The notes under the pieces: generated by a model | Seen by the model: the letters and a program-made list of their open reading frames with translations, nothing else | Told to the model about the DNA's origin: nothing | Database searches by the model: none | Origin: Aurantimonas manganoxydans SI85-9A1 | GTDB lineage: Bacteria > Pseudomonadota > Alphaproteobacteria > Rhizobiales > Rhizobiaceae | Assembly (NCBI RefSeq): GCF_000153465.1 | Contig: NZ_CH672387.1 | Span: forward strand, 212,179 to 276,178 | Length of the DNA stretch: 64,000 nucleotides | Direction of reading: 5' to 3' | Made by a program: the position numbers and the translations under genes | Shown: piece by piece, positions 16,502 through 25,165 of the stretch | Layout of the letters: every line of letters starts with the position of its first letter | Position numbering within the stretch: the first letter of the stretch is position 1

Positions 16502-17793
16502 TGGGAGCCGCGGAAACCATGTCTACCGCTTCGCGCGCCGCGCCGGACACCAGCTTCGACGATCCGGCCGGTCTGGAGAACGTCCGGCCGATCCCCCGCA
16601 TCTCCATCCAGGCCTTCTGCGAAAGCGAGGCCGTGGCCCGGCCGATCGAGAATGCCGGGGCGGACCGCCGCATGGCCAAGACCCACATGCGGGTCAATCT
16701 CGGTGGCATCCGCGCCGCGGTGGAGCATTTCTCCGGCGCGCCGACGCCCAACCTCGTCATCCTGGAATCCAAGCTGCCGCCGCTCGAGCTGATCGCCGAG
16801 CTGGAATCCCTGTCGGAGGTCTGCGACCCGGGCTCCAAGGTGATCATCATCGGTCACTACAACGACGTGGCGCTCTACCGCGACCTGATGCATCGCGGCG
16901 TCTCGGAATATCTCGTCGCGCCGGTCTCGATCGCCGACATCATGACGATCATCGGCTCGCTGTTCACCGCGCCGGATTCCGAGCCGCTCGGCCGCTCGAT
17001 CGCCTTTGTCGGCGCCAAGGGCGGCGTCGGTTCCTCGACGATCGCCCACAATCTGGCCTGGTCGATCTCCAAGCTGTTCTCCAGCGACGTGGTGATCGCC
17101 GATCTCGATCTGCCCTTCGGCACCGCCAACATCAATTTCGACCAGGACCCGGCCCAGGGCATCGCCGAGGCGGTGTTCTCGGCCGAGCGGATGGACGACA
17201 CCATGCTCGACCGACTGCTGTCGAAATGCGCCGAGCATCTGTCACTGCTGGCCGCGCCGTCGCTGCTGGACCGCACCTACGACTTCTCGACCGAGGCCTT
17301 CTCGGCGCTGATCGAGACCGCCCAACGTGGCGCGCCGGTGGTGGCGCTCGACATCCCGCATGTGTGGAACGACTGGACCCGCAGCGTCCTCGCCTCGGCC
17401 GACCAGATCGTCATCACCGCGACGCCGGACCTGGCCAATCTGCGCAACGCCAAGAACCTCGTCGACATGCTGGCCAAGCTGCGGCCCAACGATCCGGTGC
17501 CGCACCTGATCCTCAATCAGCTGGCGATCCCGCGGCGTCCGGAAATCTCGCCCGAGGAATTCGCCGATCCCCTCGGCCTCGAGCCGATCGCCCAGATCAA
17601 CTTCGACCCGCAGGCCTTCGGCAATGCGGCCAATAACGGGCAGATGCTCGCCGAACTCGACGGCAAGCATCCGGCCGTGGAGGCCTTCGAGCACGTCGCC
17701 CACGTCCTGACCGGACGCGGCACGGCCAAGAAGCCGAAGAAGCAGGGCCTTCTCCAGCGGCTGCGCCACAGCGGCAAAGCAACCAGGGAGTAG
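16501..17793 (+). CDS. cpaE: Pilus localisation ATPase CpaE/TadZ
   Basis: A 430-residue MinD/ParA-like protein that places the tad machine in the cell. An N-terminal receiver-like domain (about residues 60-155, with ILESKLPPLELIAELESLSE and VIIIGHYNDVALYRDL) lacks an obvious phosphorylation site. Then comes the deviant Walker A FVGAKGGVGSSTIAHNL (about 170-186), DLDLPFGTANINFDQDP, and LNQLAIPRRPEISPEEF. It starts at the ATG overlapping the cpaD stop; a second ATG six codons later is also possible. The C-terminal tail is basic (KKPKKQG), perhaps for membrane contact. Confidence 0.92.
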   Translation: MGAAETMSTASRAAPDTSFDDPAGLENVRPIPRISIQAFCESEAVARPIENAGADRRMAKTHMRVNLGGIRAAVEHFSGAPTPNLVILESKLPPLELIAELESLSEVCDPGSKVIIIGHYNDVALYRDLMHRGVSEYLVAPVSIADIMTIIGSLFTAPDSEPLGRSIAFVGAKGGVGSSTIAHNLAWSISKLFSSDVVIADLDLPFGTANINFDQDPAQGIAEAVFSAERMDDTMLDRLLSKCAEHLSLLAAPSLLDRTYDFSTEAFSALIETAQRGAPVVALDIPHVWNDWTRSVLASADQIVITATPDLANLRNAKNLVDMLAKLRPNDPVPHLILNQLAIPRRPEISPEEFADPLGLEPIAQINFDPQAFGNAANNGQMLAELDGKHPAVEAFEHVAHVLTGRGTAKKPKKQGLLQRLRHSGKATRE

Positions 17794-17800
17794 CTGCAGC

Positions 17801-19294
17801 ATGTTCGGCAAACGCGGAGGCGAGCCTCGCAGCAATCCCGGCATGGGTCTGACCTCGACCCTGCCGAAGCCGTCGGCCGCGCCGGTCCCGGCGCCCAAGC
17901 CGCGCGAGCCCGTGTCGCGGGCGCCCGTCACGCCGCCGCCGGCGGCAGCGGCGCCGCGGGAAGCTGCCGCGACGAGCGACAATTCAGCGGCCGTGCGGCC
18001 GGACAGCTATTACGCCCGCAAGGCCGAGGTCTTCGCGGCGCTGATCGACACGATCGACCTGTCGCAGCTTGCCCGCCTCGACGCTGAGAGCGCGCGCGAG
18101 GAAATCCGCGACATCGTCAACGACATCGTCGCGATCAAGAGCTTCGCCATGTCGATCTCCGAACAGGAGGACATGCTCAGCGACATCTGCAACGACGTTC
18201 TCGGCTACGGGCCGCTGGAGCCGTTGCTGGCACGCGACGACATCGCCGACATCATGGTCAACGGCGCCCGCCAGACCTTCATCGAAGTCGCCGGCAAGGT
18301 GCTGGAGACCAATGTCCGCTTCCGCGACAACCAGCAGCTCCTGAACATCTGCCAGCGCATCGTCAGCCAGGTCGGCCGGCGCGTCGACGAGACCTCGCCG
18401 ATCTGCGACGCGCGCCTGCCCGACGGCAGCCGCGTCAACGTCATCGCGCCGCCGCTGTCCATCGACGGCACCACGCTGACCATTCGTAAGTTCAAGAAGG
18501 ACAAGCTCACCCTCGACCAGCTCGTCCAGTTCGGCGCGATCTCGCCGGAAGGCGCGCAGATCCTGCAGATCATCGGCCGGGTCCGCTGCAATGTGGTCAT
18601 TTCCGGTGGTACCGGCTCGGGCAAGACGACGCTTCTGAACTGCCTGACCCGCTATATCGACACCGACGAGCGGATCATCACCTGCGAGGATTCGGCCGAG
18701 CTGCAGCTCCAGCAGCCCCATGTCGTGCGCCTGGAAACCCGTCCGCCCAACATCGAGGGCGAGGGCGAGATCACCATGCGCGATCTGGTCAAGAACTGCC
18801 TGCGCATGCGACCCGAACGCATCATCGTCGGCGAAGTGCGCGGACCGGAGGTTTTCGACCTCCTGCAGGCGATGAACACCGGCCATGACGGCTCGATGGG
18901 CACGATCCACGCCAACTCGCCGCGCGAGTGCCTGAACCGCATGGAATCGATGATTGCGATGGGCGGCTTCTCGCTGCCCTCGCGCACCGTCAAGGAGATC
19001 ATCGTCGGCTCCATCGACGTCATCGTCCAGGCCGCGCGCCTGCGCGACGGGTCGCGCCGGATCACCCATATCACCGAAGTGCTCGGCATGGAGGGCGACG
19101 TGATCACGACGCAGGATCTGTTCGTCTACGACATGACCGGCGAGGACGCCCAGGGCCGGATCATCGGCCGCCACCGCTCCACCGGCATCGGCCGGCCGGC
19201 CTTCTGGGACCGGGCGCGCTACTACAACGAGGAGCAGCGCCTTGCCGCCGCCCTCGACGCCTCGGGCGCCGACGAGCCGGCGGGGATGCTGTAA
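17801..19294 (+). CDS. cpaF: Tad pilus assembly ATPase CpaF/TadA
   Basis: A 497-residue secretion NTPase of the GspE/VirB11 superfamily that powers Flp pilus assembly. The first 65 residues are Pro/Ala-rich and disordered. The N-terminal domain has [21 protein letters not shown], then [15 protein letters not shown]. Catalytic parts are Walker [14 protein letters not shown] (about residues 267-279), the Asp box [13 protein letters not shown], Walker [12 protein letters not shown] and the His box [13 protein letters not shown]. Length is normal. The stop overlaps tadB by one base (TAATG). Confidence 0.96.
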   Translation: MFGKRGGEPRSNPGMGLTSTLPKPSAAPVPAPKPREPVSRAPVTPPPAAAAPREAAATSDNSAAVRPDSYYARKAEVFAALIDTIDLSQLARLDAESAREEIRDIVNDIVAIKSFAMSISEQEDMLSDICNDVLGYGPLEPLLARDDIADIMVNGARQTFIEVAGKVLETNVRFRDNQQLLNICQRIVSQVGRRVDETSPICDARLPDGSRVNVIAPPLSIDGTTLTIRKFKKDKLTLDQLVQFGAISPEGAQILQIIGRVRCNVVISGGTGSGKTTLLNCLTRYIDTDERIITCEDSAELQLQQPHVVRLETRPPNIEGEGEITMRDLVKNCLRMRPERIIVGEVRGPEVFDLLQAMNTGHDGSMGTIHANSPRECLNRMESMIAMGGFSLPSRTVKEIIVGSIDVIVQAARLRDGSRRITHITEVLGMEGDVITTQDLFVYDMTGEDAQGRIIGRHRSTGIGRPAFWDRARYYNEEQRLAAALDASGADEPAGML

Positions 19295-20301
19295 TGAACC
19301 CGGCCGGCATCATCCTGTTCATCCTGTTCTCGACGATCGCCGCCGGCGCGCTCGCCTTCGCCTTCCTGCAGCCGCGGATCGCCAAGGAACGCAAGGTGGA
19401 GAACCGGCGTGCGCAATATACGCGCGACGACACCGAGCGGCGTTCGCTGAAGGTCGCCCGCGACCGGCTGAAGGAGCAGGACAAGCGCCGCAAGACGATC
19501 CAGTCGTCGCTGAAGGAGCTGGAATCGCGCCAGAAGGAGCGCGACAAGCACACCGGCAAGCTGACCCTGCAGCGCCAGCTCGAACAGGCCGGCTGGACGA
19601 TGAGCGTCAAGCAGTTCGTGCTGTTGAGCATTGTCATGGGGGTCGTCAGCCTGTTCGTGGCGGCGATCTTCGGCGCGCCGTTGCTGCTCCTGATCGGCGC
19701 GGTCGTCGTCGGCGGGCTCGGCCTGCCGCGCTTCCTCCTGTCGCGGGCGCGCAAGAAGCGCTTCCATAAGTTCGGCGAGGAATTTCCCAACGCCATCGAT
19801 CTGATCGTGCGCGGCGTGAAATCGGGCCTGCCGCTGAACGACACGCTCAGGATCGTCTCCGGCGAGACGCTGGATCCGGTGCGCAGCGAGTTCCGCAAGA
19901 TCATCGAGAGCCAGCAGATGGGCGTGCCGATCTCCGAGGCGGTCGAGAAGCTTTATCGCAACATTCCGACGCCCGAGGCGAACTTCTTCGCCATCGTCAT
20001 CGCCATCCAGTCGCAGGCCGGCGGCAATCTGTCGGAAGCGCTGGGCAACCTGTCCAACGTGCTGCGCGACCGCAAGAAGATGCGGGCGAAGGTTCAGGCG
20101 ATGTCGATGGAGGCCAAGGCCTCCGGCGGCATCATCGGCGCGCTGCCGGTGGTCGTCGCCGGCCTCGTCTACATCACCACGCCCGACTACATCTCCGTCC
20201 TGTTCACCACCGGTACCGGCCACCTGATCCTGGCGGTCTCGGGGCTGTGGATGGCGACCGGGGTCTTCGTGATGAAGAAGATGATCAGCTTCGATTTCTA
20301 A
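19294..20301 (+). CDS. tadB: Tad inner-membrane platform protein TadB
   Basis: A 335-residue T2SSF-domain protein forming part of the inner-membrane base on which CpaF acts. An N-terminal membrane helix (IILFILFSTIAAGALAFAFL) is followed by a strongly charged stretch (about residues 33-95, rich in Lys/Arg/Glu, probably coiled coil). Then come two membrane helices, the T2SSF domain with LIVRGVKSGLPLNDTLRIVSGE and QAGGNLSEALGNLSNVLRDRKK, and a final hydrophobic region. The ATG at 19294 overlaps the cpaF stop. It is followed by tadC after 54 bases. Confidence 0.93.
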   Translation: MNPAGIILFILFSTIAAGALAFAFLQPRIAKERKVENRRAQYTRDDTERRSLKVARDRLKEQDKRRKTIQSSLKELESRQKERDKHTGKLTLQRQLEQAGWTMSVKQFVLLSIVMGVVSLFVAAIFGAPLLLLIGAVVVGGLGLPRFLLSRARKKRFHKFGEEFPNAIDLIVRGVKSGLPLNDTLRIVSGETLDPVRSEFRKIIESQQMGVPISEAVEKLYRNIPTPEANFFAIVIAIQSQAGGNLSEALGNLSNVLRDRKKMRAKVQAMSMEAKASGGIIGALPVVVAGLVYITTPDYISVLFTTGTGHLILAVSGLWMATGVFVMKKMISFDF

Positions 20302-20355
20302 GGGCCGACCGGCGCCGCTCAGAAGGCGCAGCCGAAGCGGAAGGTGCAGACGAGT

Positions 20356-21342
20356 ATGGATATGTTCGCGCTACTCGGGGTGTCCCCGGCGGTCGCCGCC
20401 AGCTTGGTCATGGCGATCGCGGTGTTCACCACATTCGTCGCCATCGCCATGCCGATGCTCGCCGGCAACCAGCTGAAGAGCCGGATGAAGGCGGTGGCGC
20501 TGGAGCGCGACGAGGTGCGGGCGCGCGAGCGGGCGCGCATGGCCGCCGAGAACGAGCGCGGCCGCTCTGGCCTGCGCCAGCAGGACAGCAAGGGCGTCGC
20601 CAGCCTCGTCGTCGAACGGCTCAACCTGCGCACGGCGCTGGCCGACGACAAGACCGTGTCGAGCCTGCGCAATGCCGGCTATCGCGGCCAGCGGCCGCTG
20701 ACCCTGTTCCTGTTCGCGCGCGCCGTCCTGCCGCTATTGATGTTCGCCCTCGCGCTGTTCTACGTCTTCGGCCTCGGCCTTCTCGACACGCATCCGACGA
20801 TGATGCGCATCGCGATCTGCCTCGGCGTCGCTTATGTCGGATTCGTCGCGCCGATCTTCTTTGTGAAGAACCGTGCCACCAAGCGCCGGCTGTCGATCAG
20901 CCGGGCCTGGCCGGATGCCCTGGATCTGCTGCTGATCTGCGTGGAATCGGGCAATTCGATCGAGGCGGCCTTTCGCCGGGTGGCCGAGGAGATCGGCATC
21001 CAGTCGATCCCGCTGGCCGAGGAGCTGGTGCTGGTCTGCGCCGAGCTTTCCTATCTGCCGGACCGCAAGGTGGCCTATGACAACCTCGCCACCCGAACCG
21101 GCCTAGACGGCGTGCGGACGGTCTGTACGGCGCTGGTCCAGGCCGAGCGCTACGGCACGCCGCTGGGCACCGCGCTGCGGACGCTGTCGCAGGAAAACCG
21201 CGATCAGCGGATGAACCTCGCCGAGAAGAAGGCCGCCGCGCTGCCGCCGAAGCTCACCGTACCGATGATCGTGTTCTTCCTGCCGGTGCTGTTCGCCGTC
21301 ATCATCGGCCCGGCGATCATCAAGGTCATGGCCGTCCAGTAA
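20356..21342 (+). CDS. tadC: Tad inner-membrane platform protein TadC
   Basis: A 328-residue T2SSF-domain partner of TadB. Features are an N-terminal membrane helix (AASLVMAIAVFTTFVAIAM), a charged cytoplasmic stretch, paired hydrophobic helices, and the T2SSF core SRAWPDALDLLLICVESGNSIEAAFRRVAEEIG, then the terminal helix LTVPMIVFFLPVLFAVIIGPAII. The start is uncertain: a GTG at 20344, and ATGs at 20356 and 20362 are all in frame. 20356 is preferred because AAGGTG precedes it at an acceptable distance. It is the last plus-strand pilus gene. Confidence 0.9.
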   Translation: MDMFALLGVSPAVAASLVMAIAVFTTFVAIAMPMLAGNQLKSRMKAVALERDEVRARERARMAAENERGRSGLRQQDSKGVASLVVERLNLRTALADDKTVSSLRNAGYRGQRPLTLFLFARAVLPLLMFALALFYVFGLGLLDTHPTMMRIAICLGVAYVGFVAPIFFVKNRATKRRLSISRAWPDALDLLLICVESGNSIEAAFRRVAEEIGIQSIPLAEELVLVCAELSYLPDRKVAYDNLATRTGLDGVRTVCTALVQAERYGTPLGTALRTLSQENRDQRMNLAEKKAAALPPKLTVPMIVFFLPVLFAVIIGPAIIKVMAVQ

Positions 21343-21649
21343 CGGCACCGTCAGCAGGGCGCCCGGCGCCGGCCGCCCGCCGGACCGGGTCTGGCCGCGC
21401 CGTGGAGTTGGCCTCGCAGGGCGCCGACCGGAACCTTCATGACCCGCGCAAAGACGATCCGGGAGCATCGCAGCGAAGCGTTGTCGCAGCACCCGAACAC
21501 CTGAAGCTCGGCCACGGCTGTCCGACCTCCCTTGATCGCGGGGAACAAGGCCGGAGTGGGCCGCAGCTGCTGCCAACGCGAGAAGGGCGCACCCTGCAGG
21601 ATGCGCCCTTCTCGTGTCTTCGCCTGTCAGCGTGAGGCGGTGGGGCCGA
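21343..21649. other. Convergent intergenic region after tadC
   Basis: About 307 bases between tadC and the convergent TadD-like gene. Apart from the terminator hairpin at 21579-21614, I see no gene, repeat or RNA. Short open frames here have no ribosome site or recognisable product. Confidence 0.6.
21579..21614. terminator. Bidirectional terminator between tadC and tadD-like gene
   Basis: A perfect 13-base inverted repeat CGAGAAGGGCGCA (21579-21591) / TGCGCCCTTCTCG (21602-21614) with a ten-base loop that itself contains the palindrome CCTGCAGG. It lies between two converging genes and can fold identically on either strand. The plus strand continues TGTCTT; the minus strand continues with no clear T-run. 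Confidence 0.75.
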
Positions 21650-22495
21650 TCAGTTCTCGGCCTTGTCCTTGTCCTTCAGCATCGCCCAGGTGTTCTGCTG
21701 GGCGAGCATCGCCTTGAGGAAGGCGACATTGGCTTCCGCCTCGGCCGGCGGCAGTTCGCTGCTGGCGATCTTCTCGGCCTCGTCGAAGCGACCCTGCAGG
21801 CCGACGACCAGTGCCAGGTTCTGGCGCACGCGGCTGTCGCTGCCGGGCTGGGAGGCAGCGGAGCGCAGATAGGATTCGGCCGACTTCAGATCGTTGCCGA
21901 GAAGGTAGGACATGCCGAGATTGGACAGGATCGTCGGCTCGTTCGGCTGCATGTCCAACGCCTTGCGATAGAGCGTGCGGGCCGGGACCTGCTGGCCCAT
22001 CTGGTCGAGAATGGCACCCTCGGCAGAATAGAGCCGCCAGTCGGGATAGTCCGGCGTCTGGGCGCGGCGGATGGTCTCCAGCGCCTTGGGCAGGTCGCCG
22101 GCCGCGGCCAGCGCCTTGCCGTAGGCGGCGAGGACATCGCGATCTTCCGGATGGGCGATCGCCATCTGCTGCATCACTGCCAACGACTGGTCGTTGCGTC
22201 CGGCCATCTGCAGGGCGGCTGCATAGGAGAGGCCGGTGGGCTTGTTCTTGGGGTCGCGGTCATAGGCGGCGCCATAGGTGCGCACGGCCGACTGCAATTC
22301 GGTGGTGTTCATCTGGGCCACCGCTCGGCCCTGCTGCGCGGGGCGCTGGATCGAACCGGTGGTCTCGTTGGACACGGAGCCGCAGCCCTGGGTCACCATC
22401 AGGGCGAGGCACGCGCCAAGGAGCAGCCCCTGTTTCGCACGGCGTCCCGAACTAGTTCCGCGCCCGACCATGATCTGCTCCTGTTCCGCCTGCAT
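21650..22495 (-). CDS. TPR lipoprotein, TadD-like
   Basis: A 281-residue exported lipoprotein with several tetratricopeptide repeats, matching the TadD position and style in tad loci. The signal region LLLGACLALMVTQGC-G gives a lipobox Cys at about residue 38. TPR-like blocks run from about residue 70 to 250 (for example DPKNKPTGLSYAAALQMAGR, PEDRDVLAAYGKALAAAGDL, PNEPTILSNLGMSYLLGNDL). The start may be the first ATG or the ATG eight codons in, directly before a basic n-region. It is convergent with tadC and so transcribed apart from the pilus operon. TadD-type proteins are thought to help secretin assembly. Confidence 0.85.
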   Translation of the reverse strand: MQAEQEQIMVGRGTSSGRRAKQGLLLGACLALMVTQGCGSVSNETTGSIQRPAQQGRAVAQMNTTELQSAVRTYGAAYDRDPKNKPTGLSYAAALQMAGRNDQSLAVMQQMAIAHPEDRDVLAAYGKALAAAGDLPKALETIRRAQTPDYPDWRLYSAEGAILDQMGQQVPARTLYRKALDMQPNEPTILSNLGMSYLLGNDLKSAESYLRSAASQPGSDSRVRQNLALVVGLQGRFDEAEKIASSELPPAEAEANVAFLKAMLAQQNTWAMLKDKDKAEN

Positions 22496-22600
22496 GTCGG
22501 CCGCATCGAAAACGGGACGGCCTTCGACGGTGAGAGTATTTCGTTAACCCTAATGACCGGTTAATGCCGGTCTCAGGACGCAAACCTCAGGACACGCCCC

Positions 22601-24010
22601 ATGCCGATCACCCTTGTCAGCGACAATGCCGCGACCGCCCTGCCTGTCTGGACGGCGACCCGTGACAGGCTCGACAACCTGCCGGAGGCGGCGCGGCGCT
22701 GGGCCAGGGCGACGCGGTTCGACGCCGGCGCCGGCCAGGTGCTGCTCGTGCCCGATGCCGACGGGGCGACCGCCGGCGCCGTTCTCGGCCTCGGCAAGGC
22801 CGCCGGAACGGGAGAGGGCGCGGCCGGACGCCGTGCGCTCGCCGCCGGTGCGCTGGCGACCCATCTGCCGGCGGGCAACTGGCAGTTTGCCGAGGGCGCC
22901 GATCTCGACGGATCGCTGGCGACACTGGCGGTGCTTCTCGGCGGCTATCGCTTCGATCGCTACCGGACCGGGGGCAAGGGCGAGGACGCGGCGGCCGACA
23001 TCCGCTTCACGCCGCCCAGCGACGTGGACGCCGCCGAGGCACAGGCGCTGGCGGCCGGCGTGGCGCTGACCCGCGACCTCATCAACACCCCGACCAGCGA
23101 CATGGGACCGGCCGAACTGGAAGCGGCGGCCCGGACGCTGGCCGATGCGTTCGGCGCGGCGGTGACGACGATCGAGGGTGACGCGCTGCTCGAGCAGAAT
23201 TTCCCGATGATCCACGCCGTCGGCCGGGCCAGCGCCTCGGCGCCGCGCCTGATCGACATGCGCTGGGGCCGGGCGGACGCACCGAAGGTGACCCTCGTCG
23301 GCAAGGGCGTCTGCTTCGACACTGGCGGCCTCGACATCAAGCCGGCCTCGGGCATGCTCCTGATGAAGAAGGACATGGGCGGCGCCGCCAATGTGCTGGG
23401 CCTTGCCCACATGATCATGGCCTGCGGCCTCGATCTGCATCTGCGGGTGCTGATCCCGGCGGTGGAAAACGCGATCTCGGCCAATGCCTTCCGTCCCGGC
23501 GACATCTTGCACAGCCGCAAGGGCAAGACGGTTGAGATCGGCAACACCGACGCCGAGGGACGGCTGGTGCTCGCCGACGCGCTGGCGCTGGCCGACGAGG
23601 AGGCGCCGCAACTCCTGATCGACATGGCGACCCTGACCGGTGCGGCCCGTGTGGCGCTTGGGCCCGACCTGCCACCCTTCTTCACCGACGATGACGGCTT
23701 TGCCGGGGATCTCGCCACGGCGAGCATGGCGGTGGCCGACCCGGTCTGGCGGATGCCGCTCTGGGCGCCCTATGCCGCCAACCTCTCGTCACGGGTCGCC
23801 GACATCAACAATGTCACCAGCGACGGCTTCGCCGGTGCGGTGACGGCCGCGCTGTTCCTGCAGGGCTTCGTCGAAAAGGCCGAAAGCTGGTCGCATTTCG
23901 ATGTCTATGGCTGGCGCGCCAAGGCGAGCCCGATCGGTCCTGTCGGCGGCGAGGCCCATGCCACCCGTGCGCTCTTCCAGGTGCTGAAGGCACGCTTTCC
24001 CCGGCGCTGA
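22601..24010 (+). CDS. Leucyl aminopeptidase family protein (M17)
   Basis: A 469-residue cytosolic dizinc aminopeptidase. The metal and catalytic motifs are intact: VGKGVCFDTGGLDIKP, MLLMKKDMGGAANVLG and the family signature NTDAEGRLVLADAL with metal-ligand Asp/Glu and catalytic Arg. The N-terminal domain (about residues 1-170) is shorter and less conserved than in E. coli PepA, matching the alphaproteobacterial branch of M17. It removes N-terminal residues from peptides. It is followed after 78 bases by an NlpC/P60 hydrolase, a pairing that suggests joint recycling of cell-wall peptides, though that is inference. Confidence 0.92.
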   Translation: MPITLVSDNAATALPVWTATRDRLDNLPEAARRWARATRFDAGAGQVLLVPDADGATAGAVLGLGKAAGTGEGAAGRRALAAGALATHLPAGNWQFAEGADLDGSLATLAVLLGGYRFDRYRTGGKGEDAAADIRFTPPSDVDAAEAQALAAGVALTRDLINTPTSDMGPAELEAAARTLADAFGAAVTTIEGDALLEQNFPMIHAVGRASASAPRLIDMRWGRADAPKVTLVGKGVCFDTGGLDIKPASGMLLMKKDMGGAANVLGLAHMIMACGLDLHLRVLIPAVENAISANAFRPGDILHSRKGKTVEIGNTDAEGRLVLADALALADEEAPQLLIDMATLTGAARVALGPDLPPFFTDDDGFAGDLATASMAVADPVWRMPLWAPYAANLSSRVADINNVTSDGFAGAVTAALFLQGFVEKAESWSHFDVYGWRAKASPIGPVGGEAHATRALFQVLKARFPRR

Positions 24011-24088
24011 CGGCCTGGGCCCGCAGGCGATCGGCCCGAGCGGGCCCGTCGCATCTTCTCCGTTTCGCACAGCAAGGCAGACGCGTTC

Positions 24089-24970
24089 ATGACCGGCTCC
24101 CCCGATCCCCGCCTCAACGCCGTGCGCCCCGATCTCGCCGACCGCCGGCTCGAGGGGCAGGTCACGGCCGACCGCTTCGTCGACGGGGTCCCGCGCCGGA
24201 TCATCGCCGCTCTGGCGCCGGTCCGGCGGCACCCGGCGGGCAATGCGCCGCTCGATACCGAGGCCCTGTTCGGTGAGGCCGTCACCGTCTTCGACGAGGA
24301 CGACGAAGGCTGGGCCTGGGTCCAGCTCCGGAATGACGGCTATGTCGGCTATGTGCCGAGCGCGGCGCTCGGCCGGCCGGGCGCCGCCCCGACGCACCGG
24401 GTCTGCGTCCCGCGCACGCTGGTGTTTCCCGGCTACGACATCAAGCTGCCGCCGCTGCACGACCTGCCGATGGGCGCGGCCCTGGCGGTGGTCGGTGCCG
24501 GGCAGGACCATAACGCCGCCTATGCCCGGATCGAGCCGGCCGGCGCGGTCGTGCTCCAGCATCTGGAGCCGGTCGCCAGCGCCGCCGCCGACTATGCCGC
24601 CATCGCCGAGCGCTTCCTCGGCGTGCCCTATCTGTGGGGCGGCAAGAGCGCGTCGGGCATCGACTGTTCGGGCCTCGTCCAGATCGCCTGCCAGATGGCC
24701 GGGATCGACGCGCCGCGCGACACCGACATGCAGGAGCGCGCGCTCGGCACGCGGGTTGCCGGCGTCGAGGCGCTGCAGCGCGGCGATCTGGTCTTCTGGA
24801 AGGGACATGTCGGGATCATGCTCGACGGTGCCCGGCTTCTGCACGCCAACGCGCATCACATGCTGACGGCGATCGAGCCGCTGATGGAGACCATGGCGCG
24901 CTTCGAGGAGCGGGGCATCGCGGTTACCAGCGTCAGGCGATTGCGGCCCGCCGCTGCGGTCCACGGCTGA
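24089..24970 (+). CDS. NlpC/P60 cysteine peptidase with SH3-like domains
   Basis: A 293-residue putative peptidoglycan peptide hydrolase. Two SH3-like segments (about residues 40-150, including VTVFDEDDEGWAWVQLRNDGYVGYVP) precede the NlpC/P60 domain. Its catalytic Cys lies in GIDCSGLVQIACQMAG (about residue 192), the first His in WKGHVGIM (about 240) and the second polar residue in LLHANAHH. The domain opens with ERFLGVPYLWGGKSASG, as in the Spr/YkfC type. No signal peptide is evident, so it may act on recycled muropeptides in the cytoplasm, in line with its M17 neighbour. Confidence 0.9.
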   Translation: MTGSPDPRLNAVRPDLADRRLEGQVTADRFVDGVPRRIIAALAPVRRHPAGNAPLDTEALFGEAVTVFDEDDEGWAWVQLRNDGYVGYVPSAALGRPGAAPTHRVCVPRTLVFPGYDIKLPPLHDLPMGAALAVVGAGQDHNAAYARIEPAGAVVLQHLEPVASAAADYAAIAERFLGVPYLWGGKSASGIDCSGLVQIACQMAGIDAPRDTDMQERALGTRVAGVEALQRGDLVFWKGHVGIMLDGARLLHANAHHMLTAIEPLMETMARFEERGIAVTSVRRLRPAAAVHG

Positions 24971-25165
24971 TCCGCGCCCGGCTGCACCACGGCAAGGCAT
25001 GGTGCGCCGCCGCCGCAGGACATCAGGAATTGCAATGGTTTGGCCAGCTTACGAAGCGCCGAAACCCCGGGTGGTTAAGCCCTTGTTAAACAGCGCAGCC
25101 TAGACGCATGGATTGCCGCGTTCGCCCTCCCCGAACGCCTTTGATGCCATAGGACATGCCCTGCC

